Source: Vibrio rumoiensis 1S-45
GTDB lineage: Bacteria > Pseudomonadota > Gammaproteobacteria > Enterobacterales > Vibrionaceae
Assembly: GCF_000286955.2 (NCBI RefSeq)
Contig: NZ_AJYK02000082.1
Location: 124,001-188,000 of the forward strand
DNA: 64,000 nucleotides
Direction of reading: 5' to 3'
The translations under genes were made by a program, and so were the position numbers. A model generated the notes under the pieces. The model saw only the letters and a program-made list of their open reading frames with translations. It did no database searches and was not told the DNA's origin. Numbering within the stretch: position 1 is the first letter of the stretch; each line of letters opens with the position of its first letter. Shown here one piece after another: positions 9,356 through 19,921 of the stretch.

Positions 9356-11020
9356 TTAATAAGCGTCGTTATGGACAGACTTAATTGCGCGACCTGATGG
9401 ATCGGCGTTGTTCTTGAAAGATTCATCCCACTCAATGGCCGTTGCAGAAGAACAAGCAACTGATGGGCCACCAGGAACACATTGTGCTGCTGATTCTAAT
9501 GGGAATAGTTCAGCAAAAATTTCACGATACACGTAGCCTTCTTTTGTGGTTGGCGTGTTGTATGGGAATTTAAATGCTGCTGTTTCTAGTTGTTGAGCGG
9601 TAACTTTTTGCTCTGCTTGCTCTTTTAGTGAATCAATCCAGTTGTAGCCTACGCCATCAGAGAATTGTTCTTTTTGACGCCATGCGATTGACTCTGGAAG
9701 GTAATGTTCAAAACACTCACGTAGGACGTGTTTTTCCATTTTACCGTTGCCACACATTTTATCTGCTGGGTTTAAACGCATTGCAACATCAATGAATTCT
9801 TTATCGAGGAAAGGTACACGACCTTCAACGCCCCAAGCGGCTAATGATTTGTTGGCACGAGCGCAATCGAACATGTTAAGAGCCAGAAGTTTACGAACGG
9901 TTTCTTCATGGAATTCTTTTGCGTTAGGTGCTTTGTGGAAGTATAAGTAACCACCAAAGATTTCATCTGCACCTTCACCAGATAACACCATTTTAATGCC
10001 CATCGCTTTGATCTTACGAGCAAGCAAGAACATAGGGGTAGAAGCTCGAATCGTTGTAACATCATAAGTTTCAATATGGTAGATAACATCACGAATGGCA
10101 TCTAAGCCTTCTTGAACGGTATACGTCATTTCGTGGTGTACTGTGCCTAATTTATCCGCCACTGAGCGTGCTGCAACTAAATCTGGTGCACCTTCAAGAC
10201 CGATTGCAAAAGAGTGCAGTTGAGGCCACCATGCTTGGGATTGTTCGTCATCTTCAATTCGCATTGCGGCAAAACGTTTTGCAACCGCAGAGGTAATTGA
10301 GGAATCTAAACCACCAGAAAGCAATACGCCGTATGGAACGTCAGTCATTAATTGGCGCTTAACCGCATCTTCAAGTGCTTTGGTCAGATCTTCTTTGCTG
10401 GTTAAGTTACCTTGAACGGCCGCGTACTCCATCCAATCACGTTGGTAATAACGAACAGGTTCTGCGTCATCTGAGCCATAGTAGCTACCTGGAGGGAATT
10501 CACTGATGGTTTTACAAACAGGCACTAGTGCTTTCATTTCTGAAGCCACGTAGTAGTTACCATGCTCATCATAACCTTGATATAGAGGAATAATACCAAT
10601 GTGGTCACGGCCAACTAAGTACTTGTCCTTCTCAGCATCATAAAGAACGAATGCAAAAATACCGTTGAGTTCTTCTAATAGCTCTTCACCAAGTTCTTGG
10701 TATAGGGCAAGAATCACTTCGCAGTCTGAATCAGTTTGGAAGTTGAATTTGTCTGCGTATTTTGCACGAATTTCTTTATGGTTATAAATTTCGCCATTAA
10801 CCGCGAGGATGTGTTTTTTATCTTCGCTATACAGAGGTTGTGCACCACTGTTTAAACCAACAATGGATAAACGTTCATGCGCCAGAATTGCGCTATCTGA
10901 TGCATAAATGCCTGACCAATCAGGACCACGGTGACGAAGTTTTTTCGACATTTCCAGTGCAATAGGGCGCAGTGCCGCTGGATCTGATTTGATGTCTAAA
11001 ATGCCAAATATTGAACACAT
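9356..11020 (-). CDS. asnB: Asparagine synthase B, glutamine-hydrolysing
   Basis: A 554-residue two-domain enzyme making asparagine from aspartate, glutamine and ATP. After Met removal Cys2 (MCSIFGI) is the glutaminase nucleophile, and RHRGPDWSG and NGEIYNH complete the class II amidotransferase domain (residues 1 to about 200). The synthetase domain carries the PP-loop SGGLDSS at 235-241, then LSGEGADEIFGGY and GRVPFLDKEF. E. coli AsnB has 554 residues. AAGGA lies 7 bases upstream. It is monocistronic with its own terminator. Confidence 0.98.
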   Translation of the reverse strand: MCSIFGILDIKSDPAALRPIALEMSKKLRHRGPDWSGIYASDSAILAHERLSIVGLNSGAQPLYSEDKKHILAVNGEIYNHKEIRAKYADKFNFQTDSDCEVILALYQELGEELLEELNGIFAFVLYDAEKDKYLVGRDHIGIIPLYQGYDEHGNYYVASEMKALVPVCKTISEFPPGSYYGSDDAEPVRYYQRDWMEYAAVQGNLTSKEDLTKALEDAVKRQLMTDVPYGVLLSGGLDSSITSAVAKRFAAMRIEDDEQSQAWWPQLHSFAIGLEGAPDLVAARSVADKLGTVHHEMTYTVQEGLDAIRDVIYHIETYDVTTIRASTPMFLLARKIKAMGIKMVLSGEGADEIFGGYLYFHKAPNAKEFHEETVRKLLALNMFDCARANKSLAAWGVEGRVPFLDKEFIDVAMRLNPADKMCGNGKMEKHVLRECFEHYLPESIAWRQKEQFSDGVGYNWIDSLKEQAEQKVTAQQLETAAFKFPYNTPTTKEGYVYREIFAELFPLESAAQCVPGGPSVACSSATAIEWDESFKNNADPSGRAIKSVHNDAY

Positions 11021-11226
11021 ACTCTTTCCTTAAAATCCGTTTTGAAATTATTATATTTTCGTTGCTTTCAATTTGCCATCATCAACAAAAAAAGCAACCG
11101 ATCATTGTGAAAAAAATCATTAAAATGGTTATGATGTAAATTATATTTAATATAATCCGCAATTTGATTGATCGGATCTATTTTTAGTTACTTTTTGTCC
11201 ATATTTGGGCTTGACGGAATTCCCCT

Positions 11227-12849
11227 TCAAGTTAAATCATGGCCTTTATCCCAGTTTCCTGATTGCATTGGTTTAAATTGTGGGCTCAGCTTTTCACATA
11301 CATGACGGGCAAAACCTGCACCGGCTTCATTGTAAATATTGAATGCCGCATCGACACCGTTCTCTGTCATCTCATTGACTTGGTCGGAATACTCCGCAAT
11401 GGCTGCAATTTTTCCTTGGTAGCGACGAGCTTTGAGTTGTTCGATCGCGGCTTGGTTACCTTTATGATGTGGCATGGCCAACATAACGAGCTTTACATTT
11501 GCAATGTCTAAAATACGTTCCCAAAAATCGGAGTCGGTTGCATCACCTTGAATGACATTGCGTCCGCTTTGACGGTGATGGTTAACGGCTTCTTCACGCG
11601 TTTCGACACCAAGACTGATTTTTCCGTAGCGTGAACGGATTTCATCATAAGCTCCTGTACCAATCCTACCCATGCCAAGTATCAGCACTTGAGCATTACC
11701 AGGGTTAATGCTTTTATCACGCAGGTGGAGCTTCTCATCAGCACGTTCTCTCAACCACGGTGAGGTATAACGGTAAATTTTATGACTCATATTATTAATC
11801 GGAGCGGCGATGATAAAAGAAAGCGATACGGCTAAAGCGATCGCTACCATCATCTCGCCTGGAAGCCAACCGAGCTTGTAAGCTAAACCCGATACAATTA
11901 AGCCAAACTCACTGTAATTAAGTAAAGTTAATGAGGCGAGTAATGATGTGCGTACTCTAAACTTGAATAAATTAATCACACCAAAGTAAAGAAGCCCTTT
12001 TATTGGCAGCAATAAAATCAGCAGCCCAGCTAAGATTAATCCATCAAACGTAGGTGCATCGGATAAACCAATATTCAAGAAGAAGCACACCAAGAAAAGC
12101 TCTTTGATATTGAATAGGGCTTTAGAGAGTTCTGATGATTTATAATGACCAGCTAATAGCATTCCGAGAATTAAAGCGCCTAAATCTGCTTTCATTCCCA
12201 CAGCAGTAAATAGCCCTGCACCCATAACCAGAGCCATGAATATGCCATACAGTACCAACATTTCACCGTGGCCGCATTTGTCTAATACTTTATAAAATAA
12301 AGGACGCAGGAAGGGTAAAGCAAACAGGGCAATGGCATACCACTCTGGAATCTTCCCTGTGGAAATGGTAAGGAATAATACGGCAAAGATATCTTGCATA
12401 ACCAAAATGCCAATGGAAATAGTGGCAAAGGTTGAATTCATGTTGCCTTTTTCTTCTAAGCTTTTAATGGCGAATACGGTACTTGAAAACGAGAGAACAA
12501 AAGCAAGCAGTAGTAATTGAAGTGTATCAATATCGGTGAATAATGAAATGCCAATGGTTTTAAGCCCGAGTAAAGCTAAGGTGAAAAAGAGGGTGGAAAA
12601 CACGTTATGTAATGTTGCGCTGGCCCATATCTCTTTCGCCAAAAGTGTTTTAACATCCAATTTCAGACCAATGGTAAAGAGTAAAAGAGTCACGCCTAAA
12701 TCGGATAAAGTCGAAATAGTTTCGTTGCTTTGAAAACCAAAATGTTGCAATCCAAATCCGGCTATTAAGAAACCAACGAGTGGAGGAAGGTTGAGTTTTA
12801 ATGCAATGAAACCTGATACAAAAGCAGCGATGATTAAAAATATATCCAT
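11227..12849 (-). CDS. CPA2-family monovalent cation:proton antiporter with C-terminal NAD-binding (RCK/TrkA-N) domain
   Basis: A 540-residue membrane protein. Residues 1 to about 355 hold roughly 12 hydrophobic segments of the Na+/H+ exchanger fold, with GLKLDVK at about 61-67 and the ion-site QD at 152-153. Residues about 386-510 form a Rossmann RCK_N domain with GMGRIG at 392-397 and the ribose-binding acidic residue in LGVETREE. This is the KefB/KefC/YbaL layout, but no TrkA-C domain is apparent. Likely cation export (K+ or Na+) gated by nucleotide. It follows nagC but is separated from it by a terminator. Substrate is inferred from family only. Confidence 0.9.
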   Translation of the reverse strand: MDIFLIIAAFVSGFIALKLNLPPLVGFLIAGFGLQHFGFQSNETISTLSDLGVTLLLFTIGLKLDVKTLLAKEIWASATLHNVFSTLFFTLALLGLKTIGISLFTDIDTLQLLLLAFVLSFSSTVFAIKSLEEKGNMNSTFATISIGILVMQDIFAVLFLTISTGKIPEWYAIALFALPFLRPLFYKVLDKCGHGEMLVLYGIFMALVMGAGLFTAVGMKADLGALILGMLLAGHYKSSELSKALFNIKELFLVCFFLNIGLSDAPTFDGLILAGLLILLLPIKGLLYFGVINLFKFRVRTSLLASLTLLNYSEFGLIVSGLAYKLGWLPGEMMVAIALAVSLSFIIAAPINNMSHKIYRYTSPWLRERADEKLHLRDKSINPGNAQVLILGMGRIGTGAYDEIRSRYGKISLGVETREEAVNHHRQSGRNVIQGDATDSDFWERILDIANVKLVMLAMPHHKGNQAAIEQLKARRYQGKIAAIAEYSDQVNEMTENGVDAAFNIYNEAGAGFARHVCEKLSPQFKPMQSGNWDKGHDLT

Positions 12850-12878
12850 GGTGATGCATTCCGGAAAAAGGGTTGAAA

Positions 12879-12915
12879 TTAAAAAAGCGGATATACCGAA
12901 AAGATATATCCGCTT
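12879..12915 (-). terminator. Terminator of the nagBAC operon
   Basis: AAGCGGATATA / TATATCCGCTT stem (12885-12895 with 12905-12915). On the minus strand it is followed by TTTTTTAATTTC. It lies 22 bases after the nagC stop and before the antiporter. Confidence 0.85.
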
Positions 12916-12936
12916 GGGATCATAGAGTTAAATGGC

Positions 12937-14151
12937 TTAATCTTCTAATAGTTTTTGTAATAACACACCATTTAACATGGCGCGCTTAATCATCGCAAAG
13001 GCACCAATAGTGGGTTTTGTGTATAGCTGAGACTCAACAATAGGAAGATTTTTATGAAAAGCCGCCAATGAATGGTTTTGAATATTTCGTTGAATCGCGT
13101 GGAAAATAATCTCTTTCGATTTGACAATTTCACCGGCAATGATGATTTTTTGTGGGTTAAATAAGTTCACCGTCATAGCAATAGCTTTGCCTAGATGATT
13201 TCCCACACGCGTTAATGATTGAACAGCAAGTTCATCACCTTGATTGGCATGTTCACAAATAGCCGACATGGTGAGCGGCTCCACTTGCGCTAAGCTAGAT
13301 GGGTAGCCTTGCTCTAAGCGTTGTGCAATATGGGCAATAATAGCAGGGTTAGCTGCGACGGTTTCAAGGCAGCCAAAGTTACCACACTGGCAGCGATCGC
13401 CTAGAGGTTCAATTTGTATATGTCCGATCTCACCGACGTTTCGGTTAGAGCCTAAGAATACTTGACCATTAACTATGATACCTGCACCTGCACCACGATA
13501 AACACTGACTAAGATCGAATCTTGGCAGTCACGGCTGGCGCCAAAGTAGTGCTCTGCTAAAGCCAAACCACGGATGTCGTTACCAACAAAAGCTTCAACA
13601 GAAAAGGTTTCACGCAATAAATTACCGAGAGATAAATTATCAATTTCGGTATGAGGCATATATTCTACGACACCCGTTTCTGGGTTAACCAGACCTGGCA
13701 GCGTAACGCCAATGGCGATAAGTTGATCGATTAAGTTCTTATTTTGATTAATAAACGCTTTGGTATGCAAAACAAGCCCATCAAGTAGGTCTTGCTGTTT
13801 ATCGTATCGAAATGGGGAGTGGTGGTTCGCAAGCTCATGCCCACTGAGATCATATAAACTAAATTGGATGTAATCTCGACCGAGTCTAATTGCGACGGAG
13901 TGAAATGGTCCGGTTTCAGTGGTCAAAGAAATAGCACGTCGACCACCGGTTGAGGCTTGTTGTGCTACTTCTTTAATTAATCCTCGCTCTAAAAGTTGGC
14001 GAGTAATTTTTGTGACACTGGCGGGAGCAAGTTGGCTTACATCGGCAACTTGGATCCTTGAAATTGGACCTTGTTGATCGATTAAACGATATACAGCTGC
14101 GCTATTCAGCTGTTTTACTAAATCTACATTACCAATTTGTCCGCCATTCAT
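12937..14151 (-). CDS. nagC: NagC, ROK-family repressor of amino-sugar genes
   Basis: A 404-residue regulator. The N-terminal winged helix (residues about 10-75) includes RIQVADVSQLAPASVTKITRQLLERG. The ROK sugar-binding fold follows, with the zinc motif CQCGNFGCLET and GEIGHIQIEP. In the family it binds GlcNAc-6-phosphate and then releases nagE, nagBA and related operators. I start at MNGGQIGNVDLVKQLN (14151), one base after the nagA stop; the longer frame to 14181 would overlap nagA and lacks family support. It is the last gene of nagBAC. Confidence 0.95.
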   Translation of the reverse strand: MNGGQIGNVDLVKQLNSAAVYRLIDQQGPISRIQVADVSQLAPASVTKITRQLLERGLIKEVAQQASTGGRRAISLTTETGPFHSVAIRLGRDYIQFSLYDLSGHELANHHSPFRYDKQQDLLDGLVLHTKAFINQNKNLIDQLIAIGVTLPGLVNPETGVVEYMPHTEIDNLSLGNLLRETFSVEAFVGNDIRGLALAEHYFGASRDCQDSILVSVYRGAGAGIIVNGQVFLGSNRNVGEIGHIQIEPLGDRCQCGNFGCLETVAANPAIIAHIAQRLEQGYPSSLAQVEPLTMSAICEHANQGDELAVQSLTRVGNHLGKAIAMTVNLFNPQKIIIAGEIVKSKEIIFHAIQRNIQNHSLAAFHKNLPIVESQLYTKPTIGAFAMIKRAMLNGVLLQKLLED

Positions 14152-14152
14152 T

Positions 14153-15289
14153 TTATGTCTGCTCGTATTGTCCGTTAACAACCGTCGCTTTTACATTGAA
14201 GTCACGATCAAATACGGTTAGGTTTGCCACCATACCTGATTTAATTTCGCCTAGCTGTTTATCAACTCCGATTGCTCGGGCTGGATATAACGTTGCCATA
14301 CGTAGTGCTTCGTCTAAAGCGATCCCTACATGTTCCACCGTATTTTGTACGGCTTCAATCATGGTTAAAGCTGAACCACCAAGTGTGCCGTTTTCATCGA
14401 TACACTTACCATCTCGGTAATATACTTTCTTACCAACAAAAATAAAGTGATCCATATCTGCACCTGCTGGCGCTGTGGCATCTGTCACTAACACAAGTTT
14501 GTCGCCTTTAACTTTATGGGCGATACGAATGTTTGCGTAATCAACATGGAAACCATCAGCGATGATACCAGCATAAACTTCTGGAGTGTCATATATTGCA
14601 CCAACAACGCCAGGCTCACGACCTACCATTGGTGTCATCGCATTAAATAGATGCGTTGCAAAGCTAATTCCATCTGCAAAACTTTTACGAGCTTCGGCGT
14701 ACGTTGCATTAGTATGACCAATGGACACAACAATTCCAGCTTCAGTAAGGCGCTGAATATGCTCAGCTTTGTTTTGTTCAGGCGCTAATGTGACTTTTGC
14801 GATGACATCGTGGTTATCACACATGGTCTGAATCATATCATCATCTGATTTTCTAATAAAATCAGGGCGGTGAATACCTTTTTTTAACACATTCAGGTAT
14901 GGGCCTTCTAGGTGTAAACCTAATGATTGATTTTTGTACTTCTGCTGGTATTCACGACCTGCTTTGATAGCTTGCTGCATATCTTCATTGGAAGACGTGA
15001 TTAAAGTCGGAGTGAAGCTAGTACAACCCGACTTTAAATTCGCTTTGTGCATGATTTGCATGGTGTCTGCTGTGATTTCATCATTCAGCATCACACCACC
15101 ACAACCATTGAGCTGCAAGTCAATGAAACCTGGGCTTAATATTGCACCATTCAGATCTTTAGTTTCAACATTCTTAGGTAAGTCTTCAATTTTGATGACA
15201 GACTTGATTTTGCCAGCTTCAACCACGACTGCGTGCTCTGTAAGTACGTCATGACCTGTGTAGATTTTAGCATTAATCAGAGCATACAT
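14153..15289 (-). CDS. nagA: N-acetylglucosamine-6-phosphate deacetylase
   Basis: A 378-residue amidohydrolase converting GlcNAc-6-P to GlcN-6-P + acetate. [20 protein letters not shown] (metal-site Glu), SIGHTNATY (His) and [11 protein letters not shown] follow in order, and LVTDATAP carries the catalytic Asp; all are NagA landmarks. E. coli NagA has 382 residues. Start ATG 15289 has AGGG upstream and matches [12 protein letters not shown]; a GTG nine bases earlier is less likely. It lies 38 bases after nagB. Confidence 0.96.
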   Translation of the reverse strand: MYALINAKIYTGHDVLTEHAVVVEAGKIKSVIKIEDLPKNVETKDLNGAILSPGFIDLQLNGCGGVMLNDEITADTMQIMHKANLKSGCTSFTPTLITSSNEDMQQAIKAGREYQQKYKNQSLGLHLEGPYLNVLKKGIHRPDFIRKSDDDMIQTMCDNHDVIAKVTLAPEQNKAEHIQRLTEAGIVVSIGHTNATYAEARKSFADGISFATHLFNAMTPMVGREPGVVGAIYDTPEVYAGIIADGFHVDYANIRIAHKVKGDKLVLVTDATAPAGADMDHFIFVGKKVYYRDGKCIDENGTLGGSALTMIEAVQNTVEHVGIALDEALRMATLYPARAIGVDKQLGEIKSGMVANLTVFDRDFNVKATVVNGQYEQT

Positions 15290-15327
15290 AGATAACACCC
15301 TATTTATTTGAAAATTATTAATATTAT

Positions 15328-16128
15328 TTAAAGGTTCTTGATATTTTCAGCTTCTAACTCACGAAAGTACTTAACTGTTTTCACTTTAAGCTCTTGAGTT
15401 GATGGCTCATCACATACAATGACAGATTTTGCATGCAGTTGAAGTGCTGAAACGGTCCATAAATGGTTCACTGAGCCTTCAACGGCAGCTTGTAATGCCT
15501 GTGCCTTATTGTGGCCAGTGATTAAAATCATCACTTCTTCTGAATCTAGCAGTGTACCCACACCAATCGTTAGTGCGTATTTTGGTACTTGGCTAATATC
15601 GCCATTAAAAAAACGTGAGTTAGCGATACGAGTATCTTCTGTTAACGTTTTGATTCGCGTACGGGATGATAAAGATGAAGCAGGTTCATTGAAAGCAATA
15701 TGGCCATCGTTACCGACACCACCCATGAAAAGGTTGATGCGGCCATAAGACTTAATTTTATCTTCATAACGCTTGCATTCTGCTTCATGATCATCAGTAT
15801 TACCGTTAAGTAAGTTGATGTTTTTTTCTTGAATATCAACATGTTTGAAGAAGTTTTCATGCATGAACGAACGGTATGATTCAGGATGTTCAGCGTCTAA
15901 GCCTACATATTCATCCATATTGAAAGTGACAACGTTCTTAAAACTTACTTCACCAGATTTATGAAGATTGATGAGCTGTTTGTATGTGTTCAATGGAGTG
16001 CCACCAGTCGGCAAGCCTAATACAAAAGGGCGATCTTCAGTTGGGTTAAACTTGTTGATTTTATTAACAATATGACGAGCAGACCAAAGGCCAACTTCAT
16101 TTGCATTATTTAGTGGTATTAATCTCAC
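15328..16128 (-). CDS. nagB: Glucosamine-6-phosphate deaminase
   Basis: A 266-residue enzyme, the same length as E. coli NagB. It converts GlcN-6-P to fructose-6-P and ammonia. Seen are [16 protein letters not shown] (phosphate loop), [12 protein letters not shown] (catalytic Asp72 region) and [14 protein letters not shown] (catalytic His and Glu). It is the first gene of nagBAC, divergent from nagE, with a NagC-like operator over its promoter region. Confidence 0.97.
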   Translation of the reverse strand: MRLIPLNNANEVGLWSARHIVNKINKFNPTEDRPFVLGLPTGGTPLNTYKQLINLHKSGEVSFKNVVTFNMDEYVGLDAEHPESYRSFMHENFFKHVDIQEKNINLLNGNTDDHEAECKRYEDKIKSYGRINLFMGGVGNDGHIAFNEPASSLSSRTRIKTLTEDTRIANSRFFNGDISQVPKYALTIGVGTLLDSEEVMILITGHNKAQALQAAVEGSVNHLWTVSALQLHAKSVIVCDEPSTQELKVKTVKYFRELEAENIKNL

Positions 16129-16177
16129 AGTGCACCTCTACTGAACATAAACTAAAATTATAAGGTTGGTCATTTCA

Positions 16178-16198
16178 TTATTTTGTATAATAAAATAA
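16178..16198. promoter_or_regulatory. NagC-type operator, nagB-proximal
   Basis: A perfect palindrome TTATTTT-N7-AAAATAA about 50 bases upstream of the nagB start. It resembles the AT-rich half-sites of NagC operators. Its place in the nagB/nagE divergent region mirrors E. coli. Confidence 0.65.
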
Positions 16199-16264
16199 GT
16201 TTGGGAAACTATCTAGTGTAAATAAGATAAATTGTTCACAACTATTGAGCAAACCAATAAATAA

Positions 16265-16284
16265 CTCTTGATTAAGATCACAAA
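16265..16284. promoter_or_regulatory. CRP-like site between nagB and nagE
   Basis: CTTGA-N6-TCACA (16267-16282) matches 8 of 10 bases of TGTGA-N6-TCACA, with the right half perfect. It lies between the two NagC-like palindromes, as CRP does in E. coli nagE-nagB. Confidence 0.5.
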
Positions 16285-16294
16285 TGTCAGGGTT

Positions 16295-16316
16295 TTAATT
16301 TGCGGACTAAAATTAA
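16295..16316. promoter_or_regulatory. Second NagC-like operator, nagE-proximal
   Basis: TTAATTT-N8-AAATTAA, an AT-rich palindrome with centre about 118 bp from the first operator. Such spacing would permit NagC looping as described for E. coli. It is weaker in match than the first site. Confidence 0.45.
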
Positions 16317-16398
16317 TTAAATAGACTGTCGCTGTACTAAATTTTTCATTAAAAATAAGTAGTGCGATTCATACCAAATCCTATAGGGGGGAATTACG

Positions 16399-17961
16399 GT
16401 GAATATACTTGGATATGCGCAAAGACTAGGTAAAGCATTAATGCTGCCTATTGCAACTCTACCTGTTGCGGCGCTTTTATTACGCTTGGGTCAGCCAGAC
16501 CTACTCGATATTGCATTTATGGCTTCAGCTGGTAATGCAATTTTTAGCCAATTACCTCTGCTATTTGGTTTAGGTATTGCAATTGGTTTATCTAAAGATG
16601 GTGCCGGTGCTGCCGGTCTTGCTGGTGCAGTTGCATACTTTGTACTGACTGCTACTGCAAAAAATATTAATGCTGAAATTAACATGTCATTCTTCGGTGG
16701 TATCTTTGCAGGTATCATTGCAGGCCACTGTTACAACGCCTTTTATGCAACTCGCCTACCTGAGTGGCTTGCATTCTTCTCTGGCCGTCGCTTAGTTCCA
16801 ATTATGGCGGGTTTAGTCGCTTTAGTTGCGGGTGCTATTTTCGGTGTGGTTTGGCCTGCGGTTCAGCATGGTCTTGACACGCTTGCTCATGCGATTTCGA
16901 CGTCTGGTGCAGTTGGACAATTCATCTACGGTACATTGAACCGTGCTCTAATACCTGTTGGCCTTCACCATGTTCTTAACTCTTACTTCTGGTTTGGTAT
17001 GGGTTCTTGTCAAGAAATCATGGTAAGTGGTGCTGGCGCATTTGCTAACATTCACCAATTATGTGTTGATCCAACGGTTGCCAAAACATTAGTGGTTGGT
17101 CAAGAGCATACGTTTAACTTTGCCAATGCCGTTAATCCACAAATTACTGTTGTGGTTGATAGCGTAAGTGACGTGATTAAAACAGGTGATTTGAACCGTT
17201 ACTTTGGTGGCGATAAATCGGCGGGCGTATTCATGAATGGTTTCTTCCCAATCATGATGTTTGGTCTTCCTGCTGGTGCATTTGCTATGTATCTTGCTGC
17301 GCCTTCAGAGCGTCGTAGCCAAGTTGCTGGCGCATTATTCTCAGTTGCTTTCTGTTCTTTCCTAACGGGTATTACAGAACCACTTGAATTTATGTTCATG
17401 TTCCTAGCGCCTGGCTTGTATGCTGTACATGCTGTGTTCACTGGTTTATCTCTAGTGGTTGCTAATATGTTTGGTACATTGCATGGTTTCGGTTTCTCTG
17501 CAGGTCTTATTGACTTTGTATTGAACTGGGGCTTGGCAACGAAACCTGTGACGCTACTTATTATTGGCTTATGTTTTGGTGCTCTATACTTCTTCACATT
17601 CAGCTTCTTAATCCGTGCTTTCAACATGAAAACTCCGGGTCGTGAAGATGAAGAAGTAGCACCAACAAGTGCAGCTAAAACGGATAAAGAAAGTGGTGAT
17701 GTTGCACGTCAATACTTGAAAGCACTTGGTGGTCATGACAACGTGACAACGATTGATGCTTGTATTACTCGTCTACGTTTAACATTGAAAGATCGTTCAA
17801 TCGTAGATGAAGCGGTACTAAAACGTTTAGGTGCGAAAGGTGTTGTTAAGCTAGGTGAAAATAACCTTCAAGTTATCCTTGGCCCACTCGCCGAAATTGT
17901 TGCTGGTGAAATGAAAGAAGTTCCAGCTTCAGATGATTTATCTGATGTGACACTTCCTTAG
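16399..17961 (+). CDS. nagE: PTS N-acetylglucosamine transporter, EIICB (no EIIA domain)
   Basis: A 520-residue membrane permease/phosphotransferase importing GlcNAc as GlcNAc-6-P. The EIIC domain (1 to about 405) has MLPIATLPVAALLLRLGQPDLL, VGLHHVLNSYFW and GITEPLEFMF. The EIIB domain (about 430-510) has TIDACITRLRLTLKD with the phosphocysteine near residue 455. E. coli NagE (648) carries a fused EIIA that is absent here, so phosphate must come from a separate EIIA such as Crr. Start is GTG 16399 with GGGGGGA upstream. It is divergent from nagBAC and likely co-repressed by NagC. Confidence 0.94.
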   Translation: MNILGYAQRLGKALMLPIATLPVAALLLRLGQPDLLDIAFMASAGNAIFSQLPLLFGLGIAIGLSKDGAGAAGLAGAVAYFVLTATAKNINAEINMSFFGGIFAGIIAGHCYNAFYATRLPEWLAFFSGRRLVPIMAGLVALVAGAIFGVVWPAVQHGLDTLAHAISTSGAVGQFIYGTLNRALIPVGLHHVLNSYFWFGMGSCQEIMVSGAGAFANIHQLCVDPTVAKTLVVGQEHTFNFANAVNPQITVVVDSVSDVIKTGDLNRYFGGDKSAGVFMNGFFPIMMFGLPAGAFAMYLAAPSERRSQVAGALFSVAFCSFLTGITEPLEFMFMFLAPGLYAVHAVFTGLSLVVANMFGTLHGFGFSAGLIDFVLNWGLATKPVTLLIIGLCFGALYFFTFSFLIRAFNMKTPGREDEEVAPTSAAKTDKESGDVARQYLKALGGHDNVTTIDACITRLRLTLKDRSIVDEAVLKRLGAKGVVKLGENNLQVILGPLAEIVAGEMKEVPASDDLSDVTLP

Positions 17962-17984
17962 TACTCACCAAGATAAACTTCTTA

Positions 17985-18013
17985 AAAAGCCTCGATTTTC
18001 GAGGCTTTTTTTA
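17985..18013 (+). terminator. Terminator of nagE
   Basis: AAAAGCCTCGA / TCGAGGCTTTT hairpin followed by a T-run, about 25 bases after the stop. Confidence 0.88.
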
Positions 18014-18159
18014 TGTGAAGACGCTTATTTTTAGTTGTTTGATTGAGTTTTTGTTCAATTGGTAAAGAAAATAGCGGTTATTGTTGTGTATCAGGCTAGA
18101 ATTGTGGATCATTAGTCCCAATTAATTAAGACTCTTTTATTTTTACTGAGGTACTGTCG

Positions 18160-19824
18160 ATGAGTGAAGCTGAGGCTCGTCCATCTAATTTTATCCGTCA
18201 AATTATTGACAAGGATTTAGCTGATGGCAAACATACCGGGATCCATACTCGTTTCCCACCTGAACCAAATGGCTACTTACATATTGGCCATGCTAAATCT
18301 ATCTGCTTAAACTTTGGTTTAGCTCAAGATTATCAGGGTCAGTGTAACCTTCGTTTTGATGATACCAACCCTGCGAAAGAAGATATTGAATACGTAGAAT
18401 CAATCAAAGAAGATGTGAATTGGTTAGGCTTTAAATGGGATGGTGATATTTGCTATTCTTCTAATTATTTTGATGCTTTGTATGGTTATGCGGTTGAGCT
18501 TATTGAAAAAGGTTTGGCTTATGTTGATGAGCTAACTCCAGATGAAATTCGTGAATATCGTGGTTCGTTAAAAGAGCCTGGAAAAAACAGCCCATATCGT
18601 GACCGTTCAGTAGAAGAAAACTTAGCACTATTTGAAAAGATGCGTGCTGGTGGCTTCGAAGAAGGTAAAGCGTGCTTACGTGCCAAGATTGACATGGCGT
18701 CGTCATTTATCGTGATGCGTGATCCTGTTATTTATCGTGTGCGTTTTATTGAGCATCATCAAACGGGTAATCAGTGGTGCATCTATCCGATGTACGATTT
18801 TACCCATTGTATTTCTGATGCATTGGAAGGTATCACCCATTCATTGTGCACTTTAGAGTTCCAAGATAACCGCCGTCTGTATGATTGGGTTCTTGAGAAT
18901 ATTACGATTGATTGCCAACCACATCAGTATGAATTTAGTCGCTTAAACTTAGAATATACTGTGATGTCTAAGCGTAAGTTGAATCAATTAGTGACAGAGA
19001 AGCTAGTCAATGGTTGGGATGATCCTCGTATGCCAACGATTTCTGGTTTGCGTCGTCGTGGTTTTACACCGGGCTCAATTCGCGAGTTTTGCTCTCGTAT
19101 CGGTGTGACTAAGCAAGAAAATATGATTGAATTTGGCTCACTAGAAGCTTGTATTCGTGAAGATCTGAATGAAAATGCACCTCGTGCAATGGCGGTTCTA
19201 GATCCAGTTAAAGTTATTATCGAGAACGTCGAAAATGACGAGACTTTAACGATTGCAAATCATCCAAATAAACCTGAAATGGGTAGCCGTGAAGTGCCAT
19301 TCACGCGTGAGATTTTTATCGAGGCGGATGATTTCCGTGAAGAAGCCAACAAGAAATACAAACGTTTAGTCTTAGGTAAAGAAGTGCGCTTACGTGGCGC
19401 ATACGTGATTCAAGCTAATCGCATTGAAAAAGATAGTGATGGTAATATTACCACGATTTTCTGCTCTTATGATCCTGAGACGTTAGGTAAGAACCCAGCC
19501 GATGGCCGTAAAGTAAAAGGGGTAATTCACTGGGTATCGGCAACGAAAGGTATCACGGCTGATATTCGTTTATACGACCGTTTATTTACGGTGCCAAATC
19601 CAGGTGCAGCAGATGATTTTGCTGCCACCATTAACCCAGATTCGCTTGTGGTGAAGAAAGGTGTTGTTGAACCAAGTCTTGTTGATGCTGAAGCAGGTGC
19701 TGGTATTCAATTTGAACGTACTGGCTATTTCTGCATTGATGCAAAGGATTCTTCTAAAGAAAATTTAGTATTTAACCGTACTGTTGGCTTAAGAGATACT
19801 TGGGCGAAGATTGACGATCAGTAA
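18160..19824 (+). CDS. glnS: Glutaminyl-tRNA synthetase
   Basis: A 554-residue class I aminoacyl-tRNA synthetase, same length as E. coli GlnS (554). The [17 protein letters not shown] signature has HIGH at 41-44. [10 protein letters not shown] binds the substrate, and VMSKRKL is the KMSKS-equivalent loop. The C-terminal part is the anticodon-binding beta-barrel domain. Start ATG has GAGG 9 bases upstream. It stands alone between two terminators. Confidence 0.98.
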   Translation: MSEAEARPSNFIRQIIDKDLADGKHTGIHTRFPPEPNGYLHIGHAKSICLNFGLAQDYQGQCNLRFDDTNPAKEDIEYVESIKEDVNWLGFKWDGDICYSSNYFDALYGYAVELIEKGLAYVDELTPDEIREYRGSLKEPGKNSPYRDRSVEENLALFEKMRAGGFEEGKACLRAKIDMASSFIVMRDPVIYRVRFIEHHQTGNQWCIYPMYDFTHCISDALEGITHSLCTLEFQDNRRLYDWVLENITIDCQPHQYEFSRLNLEYTVMSKRKLNQLVTEKLVNGWDDPRMPTISGLRRRGFTPGSIREFCSRIGVTKQENMIEFGSLEACIREDLNENAPRAMAVLDPVKVIIENVENDETLTIANHPNKPEMGSREVPFTREIFIEADDFREEANKKYKRLVLGKEVRLRGAYVIQANRIEKDSDGNITTIFCSYDPETLGKNPADGRKVKGVIHWVSATKGITADIRLYDRLFTVPNPGAADDFAATINPDSLVVKKGVVEPSLVDAEAGAGIQFERTGYFCIDAKDSSKENLVFNRTVGLRDTWAKIDDQ

Positions 19825-19848
19825 TCGCTTCATTTAATTGATATAAAT

Positions 19849-19882
19849 AAAAACGCACCTTTCAAATTGAAGGTGCGTTTTT
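19849..19882 (+). terminator. Terminator of glnS
   Basis: AAACGCACCTTCAA-type stem: AAAACGCACCTT pairs with AAGGTGCGTTTT, then T-rich sequence, 25 bases after the glnS stop. It could also serve the convergent fur gene. Confidence 0.85.
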
Positions 19883-19921
19883 TGTTACATCAAATTTTAT
19901 CTTTATGAATAAACCGTGATG

